The notes: generated from the sequence alone by a model not told the origin. Positions 45,202 through 54,691 are shown, counted from the first letter of the stretch. The stretch is 64,000 bases of DNA from an uncultured Shewanella sp. (GCF_947495455.1 NZ_CANLZC010000010.1:1-64000), one strand, 5' to 3'. A program made the numbers and translations.

Positions 45202-46422
45202 CTATTTTACAAGCGTATTCAGTGTGAGCTCTACACTTTCTCCAACTTGTGCATTGAGGATCTGGCCCTTGAGATCGCCGACTTGAGGTTGGAGTTGATT
45301 GTGTTTCGATAACACGGCGATAATTTCAAGTGTTTCTCCTTTTGTGAGTGCTCGCTCACCAATTTTATCATCATTGCTTAGTATGACTTGTTTAGGAAGG
45401 GAATTGGCTGATATTTTTGTGGCCACTAAGGGCGTTTTAGGTGGTGTTAGAGTACGAGCAAAAATGAAGAGTGTATCATCAGCTTTAACATGGGATCGTA
45501 AGGTATCATCCACATTGATATTGATTGTCAGTGACGTATCGGCAGCATTGTCACTTGTGATTGGTGTCGGTGAGTCGTCAAGCTGTATCTTAGCATTATT
45601 AATGGCGTTAGTGATGGCTTCTCTATCTATATTGTCTTGATTTGTATCGAGAATAAGCTGCCATGCATCAATGGAAGCTTGGTATTGTCCATTAAGAAAT
45701 GCATCCATTCCCACCAGTAATAAAGTGGAAGGATCGGTAGGGTCGAGTGTTAACGATTGTTTAATCAATGCTTGAACTTCTGGTGTGAGTTGCTGCTGAG
45801 CATCGTAGTACATTGCTGTGGCCTTAGGGCCAAGTAACTCTGCATGAACCCCTGCTAATGCTATGGCTTTATCAAAGGCATTGATTGCATTTTTATATTG
45901 ATTGATTGCCATGTAAGCATGACCTAAGCTAAACCATAATTGACTGTTATCTGGCTGTATTTTGGCTTGTACTTGCATCATCTCAATACGTTCGACTAAG
46001 CTTAAAGGTCCTTTTTTATGGCTTTGAAGAGAATTGGCCCATTCAAGGGTTTGATAGGCACCAATAGAGGAATAAAGGTAACCTGATATACCGATAACTA
46101 AGAGGGTCATTAAACTAGGCCAAAACAGGCCTTTAGTTTGAGTATGAGGGAGTAATGCCTCATCCTCCCCTTGCTTAATGTCTTGTAGTAGGCCTATTTC
46201 AAGTTCTTGTTTGAGAGAATCAAATTCTTTTTGATCTAATAAGTTATCTTTTAATTCTTGTTCTAATACTTGTATTCTCTGATTAAATAAAGTGAGGTTA
46301 GTTTGGTTACGAACGGTTTTTGTTTGTGTTTTCAATAGCGCCGATTGACGAAAATGGGGTAACCAGATCAATAGGATACTGACTAATATGAATAACGCTA
46401 AAAAAATCCATAATGTGGTCAT
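45202..46422 (-). CDS. ccmI: Cytochrome c maturation protein CcmI
   Basis: 406 residues. Two membrane segments (TTLWIFLALFILVSILLIWL at the start, and WPSLMTLLVIGISGYLYSSI near 100) around a coiled cytoplasmic loop with LEQELKDNLLDQKEFDSLKQ. The periplasmic TPR domain follows (LWFSLGHAYMAINQYKNAIN and so on) with a C-terminal beta domain. CcmI is the chaperone that holds apocytochrome c tails for the CcmFH ligase. Here it is transcribed away from ccmFGH. Confidence 0.93.
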   Translation of the reverse strand: MTTLWIFLALFILVSILLIWLPHFRQSALLKTQTKTVRNQTNLTLFNQRIQVLEQELKDNLLDQKEFDSLKQELEIGLLQDIKQGEDEALLPHTQTKGLFWPSLMTLLVIGISGYLYSSIGAYQTLEWANSLQSHKKGPLSLVERIEMMQVQAKIQPDNSQLWFSLGHAYMAINQYKNAINAFDKAIALAGVHAELLGPKATAMYYDAQQQLTPEVQALIKQSLTLDPTDPSTLLLVGMDAFLNGQYQASIDAWQLILDTNQDNIDREAITNAINNAKIQLDDSPTPITSDNAADTSLTININVDDTLRSHVKADDTLFIFARTLTPPKTPLVATKISANSLPKQVILSNDDKIGERALTKGETLEIIAVLSKHNQLQPQVGDLKGQILNAQVGESVELTLNTLVK

Positions 46423-46845
46423 TATTTTATTTCGCTTAAATTTGAGTGATCAAAAGGCGGTTGAACCGCTGAACTGGTTGCCGATTATACATCCATTACA
46501 CACTAATATAACCTTAATTTCTCAGTCTTGAGTTTTGCTTCACACTTTCCAGTGGAAAACCATTGTTATTTCGCCATGGATATGAGACGGAGCACGCAGT
46601 TTTTTGCGAAATAAGCAGACATAGGGCGTGACAAACACTAAAATAGCGCAAATTAACACCCACACGAATTCGTTAACGAGCCGATAGAGAGTCGCTGTTT
46701 TTGGTTAACAATTGAGTAACTCAATTGTTTGCGCATTGACTCTATTGACTTCGGCATCAATTAGAAAGTGGGAAGCAATAATGATGGATGTCGATTGGTC
46801 ATCTTTTGTTGAGCAAAGACTATTCAATATGAAAGAGGTAACAGC
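46423..46845. other. Divergent region between ccmI and ccmF
   Basis: Holds a 10-bp perfect inverted repeat and a small upstream reading frame (both listed). Otherwise no gene seen. Confidence 0.6.
46707..46729. promoter_or_regulatory. Perfect inverted repeat upstream of ccmF
   Basis: AACAATTGAG-TAA-CTCAATTGTT: 10-bp arms, 3-bp spacer. It could be an operator for a dimeric regulator or a leader hairpin. Confidence 0.55.
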
Positions 46846-46849
46846 ATGA
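46781..46849 (+). CDS. Possible 22-residue upstream ORF coupled to ccmF
   Basis: ATGATGGATGTCGATTGG... codes for MMDVDWSSFVEQRLFNMKEV and two more residues, and stops at TGA overlapping the ccmF ATG (ATGA at 46846-46849). A GGGAAG site precedes it. The overlap is typical of translational coupling, so it may set ccmF expression; it may also be chance, since it is very short. Confidence 0.35.
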   Translation: MMDVDWSSFVEQRLFNMKEVTA

Positions 46850-48828
46850 TCCCAGAACTTGGCCACTTTTCGCTGATTTTAGGCTTGGCGTTTGCCTTGC
46901 TATTGGCGACGGTTCCATTAGTGGGTGTCGCCCGCAAAGATCAATATCTTGTCGGTTACGCACGTCCTTTAACCTATGGCATGTTTACATTTATTAGCTT
47001 TGCTATTTTGGCTTTAGGTTATAGTTTTGCTGTCGATGATTTTTCAGTTGCTTATGTGGCTAATCACTCTAATTCTTTATTGCCTTTTTTCTTTAAATTA
47101 GCCGCGGTTTGGGGCGGTCATGAGGGTTCTTTGCTGTTTTGGGTGTTTGCTTTATCGGTTTGGACCGCTGCCGTGGCTTTATTGAGCCGGAATTTAGAGG
47201 CCGCTTTTGTCGCTCGAGTGTTGGCAGTTTTAGCCATCATTATCGCCGGTTTTACTTTTTTTATGCTGCTCACATCGAACCCTTTTGAGCGTTTATTTCC
47301 CATGCCAATGGAAGGGCGTGACTTAAACCCTATGCTGCAAGATGTGGGACTGATTATTCATCCACCTATGCTGTATTTAGGCTATGTGGGTTTTTCGGTG
47401 AGCTTTGCTTTTGCTATTGCAGCTTTGATGAGCGGGCGGCTGGATTCTGCATGGGCTCGCTGGACACGTCCTTGGACGTTAACGGCTTGGGTTTTCTTAA
47501 CTGCAGGTATTGCGTTAGGATCTTGGTGGGCTTATTACGAACTCGGTTGGGGAGGCTGGTGGTTCTGGGATCCTGTTGAAAATGCATCCTTTATGCCTTG
47601 GTTAATTGGTACGGCATTATTACACTCGCTCATTGTGACTGAGAAACGGGGAACCTTTAGAAACTGGACCGTTTTATTGTCTATTTTTGCTTTTTCTTTA
47701 AGTTTATTGGGGACCTTTATTGTTCGTTCTGGAGTGTTAACCTCAGTGCATTCCTTTGCCTCCGATCCTAGCCGAGGCATGTTTATTTTACTCTTGCTTG
47801 GGATCACTGTGGGCGGCTCATTAACCTTATTTGCGTTGAGAGCGAGTAATATGAAAAGCCCTGCACGCTTTGAGTTAAATTCAAAAGAGACCATGCTATT
47901 GGCTTGTAATCTTATTCTCACCGTAGCGTGTGGAACGGTATTATTAGGGACCTTGTATCCACTGATTATTGATGGCTTGGGCATGGGTAAAATTTCTGTG
48001 GGCCCACCTTATTTCAATGCCGTATTTGTTCCTATTGTATTGGTACTGTTTGGGATCATGGGAATAGGTCCGATTATTCGCTGGAAAAAATCCAAAGCGG
48101 GTGAATTGCAAAAGCAATTATTCCTGCCAGCAGTGATGGCTTTATTGACAGGAACAGCTGTGCCTTTCATGGCCGGTGGAGCGTTTAATTTTTGGGTGAT
48201 GTTAGGTATTAGCGCTGCGACTTGGGTGACACTTGCCACACTAAAGGCGGGATATAATTTACTGAAAACCAGCCAAGGACACTTGCAATGGAATCGTTTA
48301 ACCGGTAGCCAATGGGGAATGTTAATTGCTCATATTGGTATCGCGGTATCCATTGTTGGCGCGACTATGGTGTCAAATTATTCCATCGAGAAAAGTGTGC
48401 GTATGGGACCTGGGATCACTCAAGAACTTGCGGGATATGAGTTTAGCTATCTTGAAACAAAAGCGGTTCCTGGGCCTAATTATATGGCGCAGCAAGGTCA
48501 AATTCGAGTATCGAAAAATGGCAAACCGGTGGCATTATTGCAACCTGAAAGGCGACAATACACGGTTCAGGTCATGAGCATGACTGAAGCGGGGATTGAT
48601 TGGGGGATATTTCGTGATCTTTATATTACCATGGGCGATCCGATAAACAGCAGTGAGTTTGCGGTTCGTTTAAACTATAAACCTTTTGTTCGTTGGCTAT
48701 GGTTTGGTGCAATTTTCATGGTGATCGGTGGTTTGTTAGCGGGATTGGATAAGCGCTATCGTCAACGTAAAGCGAAGGTTAAAACAGAAGCTGTGACTCC
48801 AGTTGATAATACCTTAGTGACAGTATAA
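46846..48828 (+). CDS. ccmF: Cytochrome c heme lyase subunit CcmF
   Basis: 660 residues, about 15 membrane segments. Tryptophan-rich heme site GWGGWWFWDPVENASFMPWL near 230-250, and KLAAVWGGHEGSLLFWVF. The C-terminal periplasmic domain ends before a last helix. CcmF, with CcmH and CcmI, attaches heme to apocytochrome c. Starts an operon with ccmG and ccmH. Confidence 0.97.
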   Translation: MIPELGHFSLILGLAFALLLATVPLVGVARKDQYLVGYARPLTYGMFTFISFAILALGYSFAVDDFSVAYVANHSNSLLPFFFKLAAVWGGHEGSLLFWVFALSVWTAAVALLSRNLEAAFVARVLAVLAIIIAGFTFFMLLTSNPFERLFPMPMEGRDLNPMLQDVGLIIHPPMLYLGYVGFSVSFAFAIAALMSGRLDSAWARWTRPWTLTAWVFLTAGIALGSWWAYYELGWGGWWFWDPVENASFMPWLIGTALLHSLIVTEKRGTFRNWTVLLSIFAFSLSLLGTFIVRSGVLTSVHSFASDPSRGMFILLLLGITVGGSLTLFALRASNMKSPARFELNSKETMLLACNLILTVACGTVLLGTLYPLIIDGLGMGKISVGPPYFNAVFVPIVLVLFGIMGIGPIIRWKKSKAGELQKQLFLPAVMALLTGTAVPFMAGGAFNFWVMLGISAATWVTLATLKAGYNLLKTSQGHLQWNRLTGSQWGMLIAHIGIAVSIVGATMVSNYSIEKSVRMGPGITQELAGYEFSYLETKAVPGPNYMAQQGQIRVSKNGKPVALLQPERRQYTVQVMSMTEAGIDWGIFRDLYITMGDPINSSEFAVRLNYKPFVRWLWFGAIFMVIGGLLAGLDKRYRQRKAKVKTEAVTPVDNTLVTV

Positions 48829-48841
48829 TAGGCGAGGCGAG

Positions 48842-49396
48842 ATGAAAAAATTAATATTATTTATTCCATTAGCCGTATTTTTAGTGATGGGTGTTCTTTT
48901 GTATCGCGGATTATTTCTCAATCCGCAAAAACTGGATTCTGTGCTGGAAGGTAAGCCCGTTCCTTATTTTCAGTTACAGGATTTATATGACCCTGATAAG
49001 TTGATCACTAATGATAATATTAAAGGTCAAGTTGCTTTACTGAACGTGTGGGGAACTTGGTGTCCGTCCTGTATGTATGAACATCCGTTTTTAATGGGCT
49101 TAGCAAAGCAAAATATTTTACCGATTTATGGCATTAATTATCGTGATGAGCGAGAGGCGGCGATACAGTTACTAGCAAAAGACGGCAACCCTTATGTATT
49201 GAATGTGTATGATGATAAAGGACGCTTAGGTCTAGACTTAGGAGTGTATGGCGCGCCAGAGAGTTTTTTGGTGGATCATAAAGGCATTATTCGTTTTCGC
49301 TTTGCAGGGCCTATTGACAATAAGGTTTGGACTGACACTTTATTGCCTATGGTGAAGCAGCTCCAAGCTGAGGCGAAAGGGGCATCGCGCTTATGA
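48842..49396 (+). CDS. ccmG: Thiol:disulfide oxidoreductase CcmG (DsbE)
   Basis: 184 residues. One N-terminal membrane anchor, then a thioredoxin fold with active site WGTWCPSCMYEHP (Cys74, Cys77). Keeps the heme-binding cysteines of apocytochromes reduced. It overlaps ccmH by 4 nt. Confidence 0.97.
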   Translation: MKKLILFIPLAVFLVMGVLLYRGLFLNPQKLDSVLEGKPVPYFQLQDLYDPDKLITNDNIKGQVALLNVWGTWCPSCMYEHPFLMGLAKQNILPIYGINYRDEREAAIQLLAKDGNPYVLNVYDDKGRLGLDLGVYGAPESFLVDHKGIIRFRFAGPIDNKVWTDTLLPMVKQLQAEAKGASRL

Positions 49397-49881
49397 TAGT
49401 ATTTAATGTGCGATTCTTATTACTGAGCTTGATGCTGTTTCTAGGTCTGAGCACATTAGCACGGGCGACTCCTGTTGATACTTATCAATTTCAATCAGAG
49501 GTGAATCAAGCTCGCGCACTGTCCATTGCCAATGAACTGCGCTGTCCACAGTGCCAAAATCAAAATTTGATCGATTCAAACTCCCCTGTTGCTCAGGATC
49601 TGCGTTTAATTGTTTTTGAGATGGTGGATGCAGGTAGAAGCGATCGTGAAATTATTGAATTTATGACCAGTCGTTATGGCGAGTTTGTTCTCTATAAGCC
49701 CAAAATGGAGCCTAAAACCTATTTACTTTGGTTGGGCCCTTCTGTTTTGCTGATTATGGCTTTATTGATTGGTTTTCTGTTTATCCGTAGACATAGTGCT
49801 AAAGCGAATACTGCTCAAACCATGAGTGAGGATGATCACAAAGAGCTGGACGCGCTGCTTAAGAAAAATAAAGACTCGTAA
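49393..49881 (+). CDS. ccmH: Cytochrome c maturation protein CcmH
   Basis: 162 residues. Signal peptide, then the redox motif LRCPQCQNQNLIDS (Cys51, Cys54) in a three-helix bundle, and one membrane helix near the end (YLLWLGPSVLLIMALLIGFL). The TPR part, fused in E. coli CcmH, is here the separate ccmI gene. Confidence 0.96.
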   Translation: MIVFNVRFLLLSLMLFLGLSTLARATPVDTYQFQSEVNQARALSIANELRCPQCQNQNLIDSNSPVAQDLRLIVFEMVDAGRSDREIIEFMTSRYGEFVLYKPKMEPKTYLLWLGPSVLLIMALLIGFLFIRRHSAKANTAQTMSEDDHKELDALLKKNKDS

Positions 49882-49883
49882 TG

Positions 49884-49910
49884 GAAAAGAGGAATAAGCT
49901 TCCTCTTTTC
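49884..49910 (+). terminator. Terminator after ccmH
   Basis: GAAAAGAGGAA / TTCCTCTTTTC, 11-bp perfect stem, 5-base loop, right after the ccmH stop. Confidence 0.8.
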
Positions 49911-49950
49911 ATATGATGGGTTATATTTACCTAGTGTAACAATGTCAAAA

Positions 49951-50026
49951 CCCCTGAAGGTGCAATTTTTATGATTAATGACATCAGGGGAAGTATGATA
50001 TCGCGGTATTCAGACTGCGATATCAT
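49951..50026. repeat. Two hairpins between ccmH and trmL
   Basis: CCCCTGA (49951-49957) pairs with TCAGGGG (49984-49990), and ATGATATCGC (49995-50004) pairs with GCGATATCAT (50017-50026). The second lies just after the trmL stop on its strand and may end that transcript, though it lacks a T-run. Confidence 0.6.
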
Positions 50027-50041
50027 CTTGTAGGAAAAGTA

Positions 50042-50503
50042 TTATATCCCCTCATAATCTAATTGGCGCCAAGCTTCATAGCTAATGATGGCGACAGAAT
50101 TAGACAGGTTTAAACTTCGGCTATTTGACATCATAGGGATTCGAAGGCGCTGCTCTAAAGGGGTGGCATTAATAATGTCCATAGGAAGACCACGAGTTTC
50201 AGGGCCAAAGAGTAAAACATCGTCTTTTTTAAAGCGAATTTCTGAATGTGGTCGACTGCCTTTGGTGGTGCAAGCCATGATACGCTTACCTGCCATGGCC
50301 GTTAAGAAGTCATCGAAATTAGCGTGACGAGTAATATTGGCTAAATCACTGTAATCTAAGCCTGCACGTCTGAGTTTTTTTTCTTCTAAATCAAAACCTA
50401 ATGGTTCGATCAAGTGTAGCTGGCAACCATTATTAGCGATTAAGCGAATGATATTTCCAGTGTTAGGAGCGATTTCTGGCTCGTATAGCGCAATATGGAA
50501 CAT
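50042..50503 (-). CDS. trmL: tRNA (cytidine/uridine-2'-O-)-methyltransferase TrmL
   Basis: 153 residues, a minimal SPOUT protein. [31 protein letters not shown] and [20 protein letters not shown] are the three knot motifs of the YibK/TrmL group. Methylates the wobble base 34 of two tRNA-Leu species in E. coli. Alone on its strand. Confidence 0.96.
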   Translation of the reverse strand: MFHIALYEPEIAPNTGNIIRLIANNGCQLHLIEPLGFDLEEKKLRRAGLDYSDLANITRHANFDDFLTAMAGKRIMACTTKGSRPHSEIRFKKDDVLLFGPETRGLPMDIINATPLEQRLRIPMMSNSRSLNLSNSVAIISYEAWRQLDYEGI

Positions 50504-50710
50504 GACTACTTAGCTTTTAAAAATTGAAAGCTGATTATAGCAATAGCGTCATCAACTTTAAACCAGCCCGTTAAAGCCTCGGCTTCTATCTTGTATCATT
50601 CTAAGCATTTCGGCTCTTTATGCCTTTTAAAAAGAGTACGCCTTAAAATCGTGACTTTTACGCACTCAGAAAACAGGTATTTTGAAATATCACTGAGTGC
50701 TTGATTGGCC

Positions 50711-52078
50711 TTATCTGGGAAGTGATATGGTCACTTTTAAACCGTGGGGCTTAATATTTTCAGCTTTTATTTGGCCATCATGGGCGGTCACTCCTGCATG
50801 AGCAATCGCTAGACCTAATCCCCACCCACCGGTTTCTCTTTCCCTTGCAGACTGAGGGCGATAGAAAGGTTTAAAAATGGCTTCAAGATCGCTTTCATTG
50901 GTGATACCTGGACCATCGTCAAAAATTTCTATATCGACAGTATGGTTATCTTGTTTCGCGCAAATGGTAATGCTGTTTTTGGCGTACCGTATCGCGTTAC
51001 GCAGTAAATTTTCGACCGCGCGAGATAGAGGTTTAGGATGAAGGGGTAAACGAATTGACTCTGGAATGGCAATGTTTAATTGCTTATGTTGTTGCCCAGC
51101 TTCAAATTCGGCATCATCAAGGACTTGCCCCAGTGTTTCAGCTAATTCTAAGGGAATTTTTTGTTCTTGGGTGTTGAGTTTGACACGTGAGAGCTCTAAT
51201 AATTCCGCAATCATTTTTTCTAATTGCTCAGCTTCATAGCCAATACGGATCATTTCTTGGGTTTCTTGACCTTTTTTTCGATTGAGGGCAAGTGATAACT
51301 GTAGTCGAGTCAGTGGAGTACGGAGTTCATGAGAAATATCACTGATGAGCCTTTGTTGTGTTTTTATCATGTCCTCAACGGCGTCAGCCATTCCATTAAA
51401 GGCTTTGGCAAGTTGACCAAATTCATCTTGTCGTAGGGTTGTTTCAACATTAACTCGACTGCTTAAATCACCTTTTGCTAATGCATCTGCACTCAATTTT
51501 AATGAACGTAAAGGTTTACCTAAATGCCAAGCTAACAGTCCACACAGTAGGCCAGAAAGAAAAATAGCGAGGCTTAAGGTTAATAATTTATTGTCGGTAA
51601 AAAAGAAAAACCAAGGGCGCGGTCTATGGTCGGGAGCATGGCCGTAAAGTGAGTATTGCTCCCCAGCAGCATAGAATTGATAAGGGCCAAACATGAGCTC
51701 ATCTTTAAATTGGTATTGAATGGGACGATCTGAGTTGTCTGCCATCAAGACGAATCGTCTTAACATTTTAGAGTTCTTGGCATTATTTAATAGCTTGCCT
51801 TGCTCATTGATAACAAATAAGCGAATGGGCTTGCCTTGAGGATCTCGAAAACGATTAATACCTTGCCAAGCTTGCTGGGAGCTCAATAGTTCAGGATTGT
51901 CAATAATTCGGTTGGCGACTGTGGCTAAAATATGATGGAACGGCGGTGGGATCGGTACGCCTGCATCATGTTTTTGCTGAATTAAAGGTAAGATCCCAAC
52001 AGTTGCTATGATAAGGGAACTGCAGATCCAAAAACTCAGTAACAGTTTGACAAATAAACTATTGGGTATACTTTTCAT
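50711..52078 (-). CDS. cpxA: Sensor histidine kinase CpxA
   Basis: 455 residues from the ATG at 52078, which shares a base with the cpxR stop (TAATGA). Two membrane segments (about 10-30 and 160-180) enclose a periplasmic sensor, then HAMP, then the His box LISDISHELRTPLTRLQLSL, and N, G1 and G2 boxes (NLLRNAIRYA, DDGPGI, GWGLGLAIA). Senses envelope stress and phosphorylates CpxR. Confidence 0.95.
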   Translation of the reverse strand: MKSIPNSLFVKLLLSFWICSSLIIATVGILPLIQQKHDAGVPIPPPFHHILATVANRIIDNPELLSSQQAWQGINRFRDPQGKPIRLFVINEQGKLLNNAKNSKMLRRFVLMADNSDRPIQYQFKDELMFGPYQFYAAGEQYSLYGHAPDHRPRPWFFFFTDNKLLTLSLAIFLSGLLCGLLAWHLGKPLRSLKLSADALAKGDLSSRVNVETTLRQDEFGQLAKAFNGMADAVEDMIKTQQRLISDISHELRTPLTRLQLSLALNRKKGQETQEMIRIGYEAEQLEKMIAELLELSRVKLNTQEQKIPLELAETLGQVLDDAEFEAGQQHKQLNIAIPESIRLPLHPKPLSRAVENLLRNAIRYAKNSITICAKQDNHTVDIEIFDDGPGITNESDLEAIFKPFYRPQSARERETGGWGLGLAIAHAGVTAHDGQIKAENIKPHGLKVTISLPR

Positions 52079-52761
52079 TAGGGGAGCCAAATATAACCTT
52101 TACCACGAATTGTTTTCACCCTAGGTCTTGCATCTTTACGTTCTGGCATTTTTTTACGTAAATTGGATAAATGCATATCAAGGCTTCTATCAAACGGCAT
52201 TAATTTTTTACCCAGTACGCTTTCGCTTAATGTTTCCTTACTGACAAGTTCTCCAGTGTGCTGAACAAGTTCATAGAGTAAGCTAAATTCTGTTCCTGTG
52301 AGTAAGATCAATACATCTTGGCAGTATACTTCCTGCCTCGCTGGATCGAGCTGTAAATCACCGAATTCTTGAATACTTTTTGGGTTATCTTGAGGAAGAG
52401 AATGGGTGCGACGAATAATGGCGCGAATTCTAGCCACTAATTCTCTGTCATTAAAAGGTTTGGGTAGATAATCATCTGCGCCTATTTCTAAGCCAACAAC
52501 ACGATCTATCTCATCTCCTCGGGCTGTCAGCATTAGTACTGGAGTTTGTTTTTTCTGGCGTAATGCTCTTAATACTTCAAAACCATTGAGTTTTGGCAGC
52601 ATAACATCTAATAAAATGAGATCAAAATCTTGTTCGAGAGCCAGATCTAACCCTACTTGTCCATTATGAGCTAGAGTGAGTTGAAAACCTTCTAACTCTA
52701 AGAGTTGTGCCAGTAATTCAGATAGACCTAAATCATCATCAATTAATAAAATGCGGTTCAT
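52078..52761 (-). CDS. cpxR: Response regulator CpxR (OmpR family)
   Basis: 227 residues. Receiver domain with DDD near 8-10, phosphoacceptor Asp in DFDLILLDVMLPKLNG and Lys in YLPKPFNDRELVARI; OmpR-type winged helix at the C-terminus (SRL-like DMHLSNLRKKMPERKDARPR, GKGYIW). Transcribed with cpxA and divergent from cpxP, which carries a perfect CpxR box. Confidence 0.96.
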   Translation of the reverse strand: MNRILLIDDDLGLSELLAQLLELEGFQLTLAHNGQVGLDLALEQDFDLILLDVMLPKLNGFEVLRALRQKKQTPVLMLTARGDEIDRVVGLEIGADDYLPKPFNDRELVARIRAIIRRTHSLPQDNPKSIQEFGDLQLDPARQEVYCQDVLILLTGTEFSLLYELVQHTGELVSKETLSESVLGKKLMPFDRSLDMHLSNLRKKMPERKDARPRVKTIRGKGYIWLP

Positions 52762-52922
52762 ATGCCTCCCTTAATATTGACACTGTTCAAGTGACTGAAT
52801 GGACTAAGATGCTACTCAGTATACTGTGTTGGGTGTCAATTGTAGTCTTCTTGTGTAAGTCTATGTAAATATTGAGATCAATATCACTTTTATTGATTAA
52901 ATTTAGTGGTTATTTCCTCCAA

Positions 52923-52937
52923 TTTACAGTCTTTTAC
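52923..52937 (-). promoter_or_regulatory. CpxR box upstream of cpxP
   Basis: TTTAC-AGTCT-TTTAC is the reverse complement of the CpxR consensus GTAAA-N5-GTAAA with no mismatch. It lies in the cpxR-cpxP gap, about 40 bp before a TATACT -10 (52971-52976) facing cpxP, the right distance for activation. Confidence 0.85.
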
Positions 52938-53048
52938 CTCAGTTATTCCCATATTGACATAAGCGTTGACTATACTAGGTAACAGATAAATACAGCTCAA
53001 TTATTAGTTAGTATTTAGTAACAGGACTTAAACTAAGAGGTTATAAAC

Positions 53049-53531
53049 ATGAAGTCAAAAACAGTAACAGCAGGTCTATTAGCGGTTTTAGCAACGACTA
53101 CTTTGATCTCCAGTGTAGTCAATGCAGAAGACAGTAGCAATACACTAACTGAGCAAAAGACAATGAAAGGCGATCATGGCCCTGATCGTAAGTTAAAGGG
53201 TATGCTGCGTAACTTGGACTTAACTGATGCACAAAAAGCGCAGGTGAAAAGTTTAGTTCAGGCAAATAAAGCAGCTAAGAAAGAGAACCGTCCTTCAGAA
53301 GAAGAGATGAAAGCGAGAAAAGCCGAGGCATATGCGTTAATCACAGCGCCAACTTTTGATGAAGCAAAAGCCAAGCAGTTTGTTGGAGTGGAAGCGACAA
53401 AGCGTGAGAATGCGGTTGTCGATATGCTGAAGTTACAAAATCAGGTATATCAAATTCTAACGCCAGAGCAAAAGGTAAAATTTAAAGAAAATTTCGATAA
53501 ACCTCATAAGATGAAGAAAAAGCATCATTAA
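53049..53531 (+). CDS. cpxP: Spy/CpxP-family periplasmic protein
   Basis: 160 residues. Signal peptide (TVTAGLLAVLATTTLISSVV, cleaved at VNA-ED), then the all-helical Spy/CpxP fold with two LTxxQ motifs (LTDAQ, LTPEQ). It should damp CpxA and assist misfolded periplasmic proteins. Very basic, His-ending tail (HKMKKKHH). The CpxR box upstream supports the assignment. Confidence 0.92.
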   Translation: MKSKTVTAGLLAVLATTTLISSVVNAEDSSNTLTEQKTMKGDHGPDRKLKGMLRNLDLTDAQKAQVKSLVQANKAAKKENRPSEEEMKARKAEAYALITAPTFDEAKAKQFVGVEATKRENAVVDMLKLQNQVYQILTPEQKVKFKENFDKPHKMKKKHH

Positions 53532-53570
53532 TCGACTCGATAAGCTGTTATGAAGATCGAACTTGATAGG

Positions 53571-53602
53571 CCCCATTTTATTTTGTAAATGGGGTTTATT
53601 TT
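53571..53602 (+). terminator. Terminator after cpxP
   Basis: CCCCATTT / AAATGGGG, 8-bp perfect stem with an 8-base loop, then T-rich tail. Confidence 0.85.
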
Positions 53603-53949
53603 ATGCAAAGGATTAATTAACACTTGGTATTAATAAAAATTAATGTTTTAAAGTAAACTAAAAGTTGAACTTTAAATATAGTGATTAATTTCATTATGTT
53701 ATGATTTTCATCTGTTATTTTTTTATTAGTACACCTTTGTTAAGCTCGTATTCAGTTTTATTTTTTATTATTTTAAATCATAATATTAAATTAACTTCGC
53801 ATTGTTTTAATAATGTTGCTAAATTTGTTTTTTTCATTTTTATTTATGATATACCTCCTAGTACTTTAGTCGATTAAGCCTATTTATTCGTTTTTCTCAG
53901 TGCTAATCTCCGCCGCCTTAAAATGAAATTATTTTTTACGGGATGCGTA
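53603..53949. other. A+T-rich non-coding stretch before the barrel gene
   Basis: No gene or hairpin I can defend. It is expected to hold the promoter of the first OmpA-like gene. Confidence 0.5.
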
Positions 53950-54591
53950 ATGAAAGCTTTCTCAAGTGCTGCAGTATTATTATTAACTTTAGGTTGTACC
54001 CATACCGTTATGGCTGATACCAGCGATAGGGGTTTTTATGTGGGTGGAGATATTGGTCGCACTCAACTCAAATTTGGCTCATTTGATGAATCAGCTACTA
54101 GTATTGGTGTTTATGGTGGCTATCATTTCAATGAGTGGTTTGCCATTGAAGGTCATGTTTTTGGAACGGGCGATTATGATACTGGCTTTGAAGGAATGAG
54201 TGGTACTTATAATGGCAATACTATCACTTTGAATAAAGCAGAGTTGTCGGCTTCAGGATTATCTATTGCGCCTAAAGTGACTTGGCAGATCAATGACACT
54301 TTTTCAGCTTATGCCAAAGCGGGTGTTACGTATATGAATATTAGTTCTGAGCTAAGTGGAACGTATAACGGTCATTATGGCAGTATTAGTGCCGATTATG
54401 ATGGCTGGGGCTATGTATTGGGTGCTGGGGTGACTGCGGCAATTACTCCGCATTTAGTGGTTCGTTTAGGTTATGAGTTTATGGAAGCGGATTTAGACTC
54501 TGATGATAGACTTGCTCAAGTTTTTAATGCAACAAAAATGGACGATACTAAATTGTCTCAATTCAGTGTAGGTCTGCATTATCAGTTCTAG
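53950..54591 (+). CDS. OmpA-like outer-membrane beta-barrel protein (copy 1)
   Basis: 213 residues from the ATG at 53950; a further ATG at 53923 gives an odd, Cys-containing leader. Signal peptide cleaved near VMA-DT. The body is an eight-strand barrel: RGFYVGGDIGRTQLKF, SIGVYGGYHFNEWFAIEGHV, SAYAKAGVTYMNISS, YVLGAGVTAAITPHLVVRLG, and the C-terminal LSQFSVGLHYQF with final Phe for Bam recognition. Function is structural or unknown. The next gene is a paralog. Confidence 0.9.
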   Translation: MKAFSSAAVLLLTLGCTHTVMADTSDRGFYVGGDIGRTQLKFGSFDESATSIGVYGGYHFNEWFAIEGHVFGTGDYDTGFEGMSGTYNGNTITLNKAELSASGLSIAPKVTWQINDTFSAYAKAGVTYMNISSELSGTYNGHYGSISADYDGWGYVLGAGVTAAITPHLVVRLGYEFMEADLDSDDRLAQVFNATKMDDTKLSQFSVGLHYQF

Positions 54592-54658
54592 AATTATATC
54601 GCCTATTATTGAGCGTTAATTGCTAAGTCATAAGCTGTTTTATTTTTAGTGAAATATT

Positions 54659-54691
54659 AAGTCGAAGAAAAGTGATGTTCTTCGGCTTTTT
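54659..54691 (+). terminator. Terminator after barrel gene 1
   Basis: AAGTCGAAGAA / TTCTTCGGCTT with one G-T pair, then T-run. Separates the two paralogs. Confidence 0.85.

Noticed and set aside
45299..45640. 113-codon frame antisense to ccmI
   Set aside because: Shadow of the ccmI C-terminal coding region; Ser/Val-rich with no pattern.
47535..47984. 149-codon frame antisense to ccmF
   Set aside because: It lies wholly within a highly conserved ccmF segment and has no motif or ribosome binding site.
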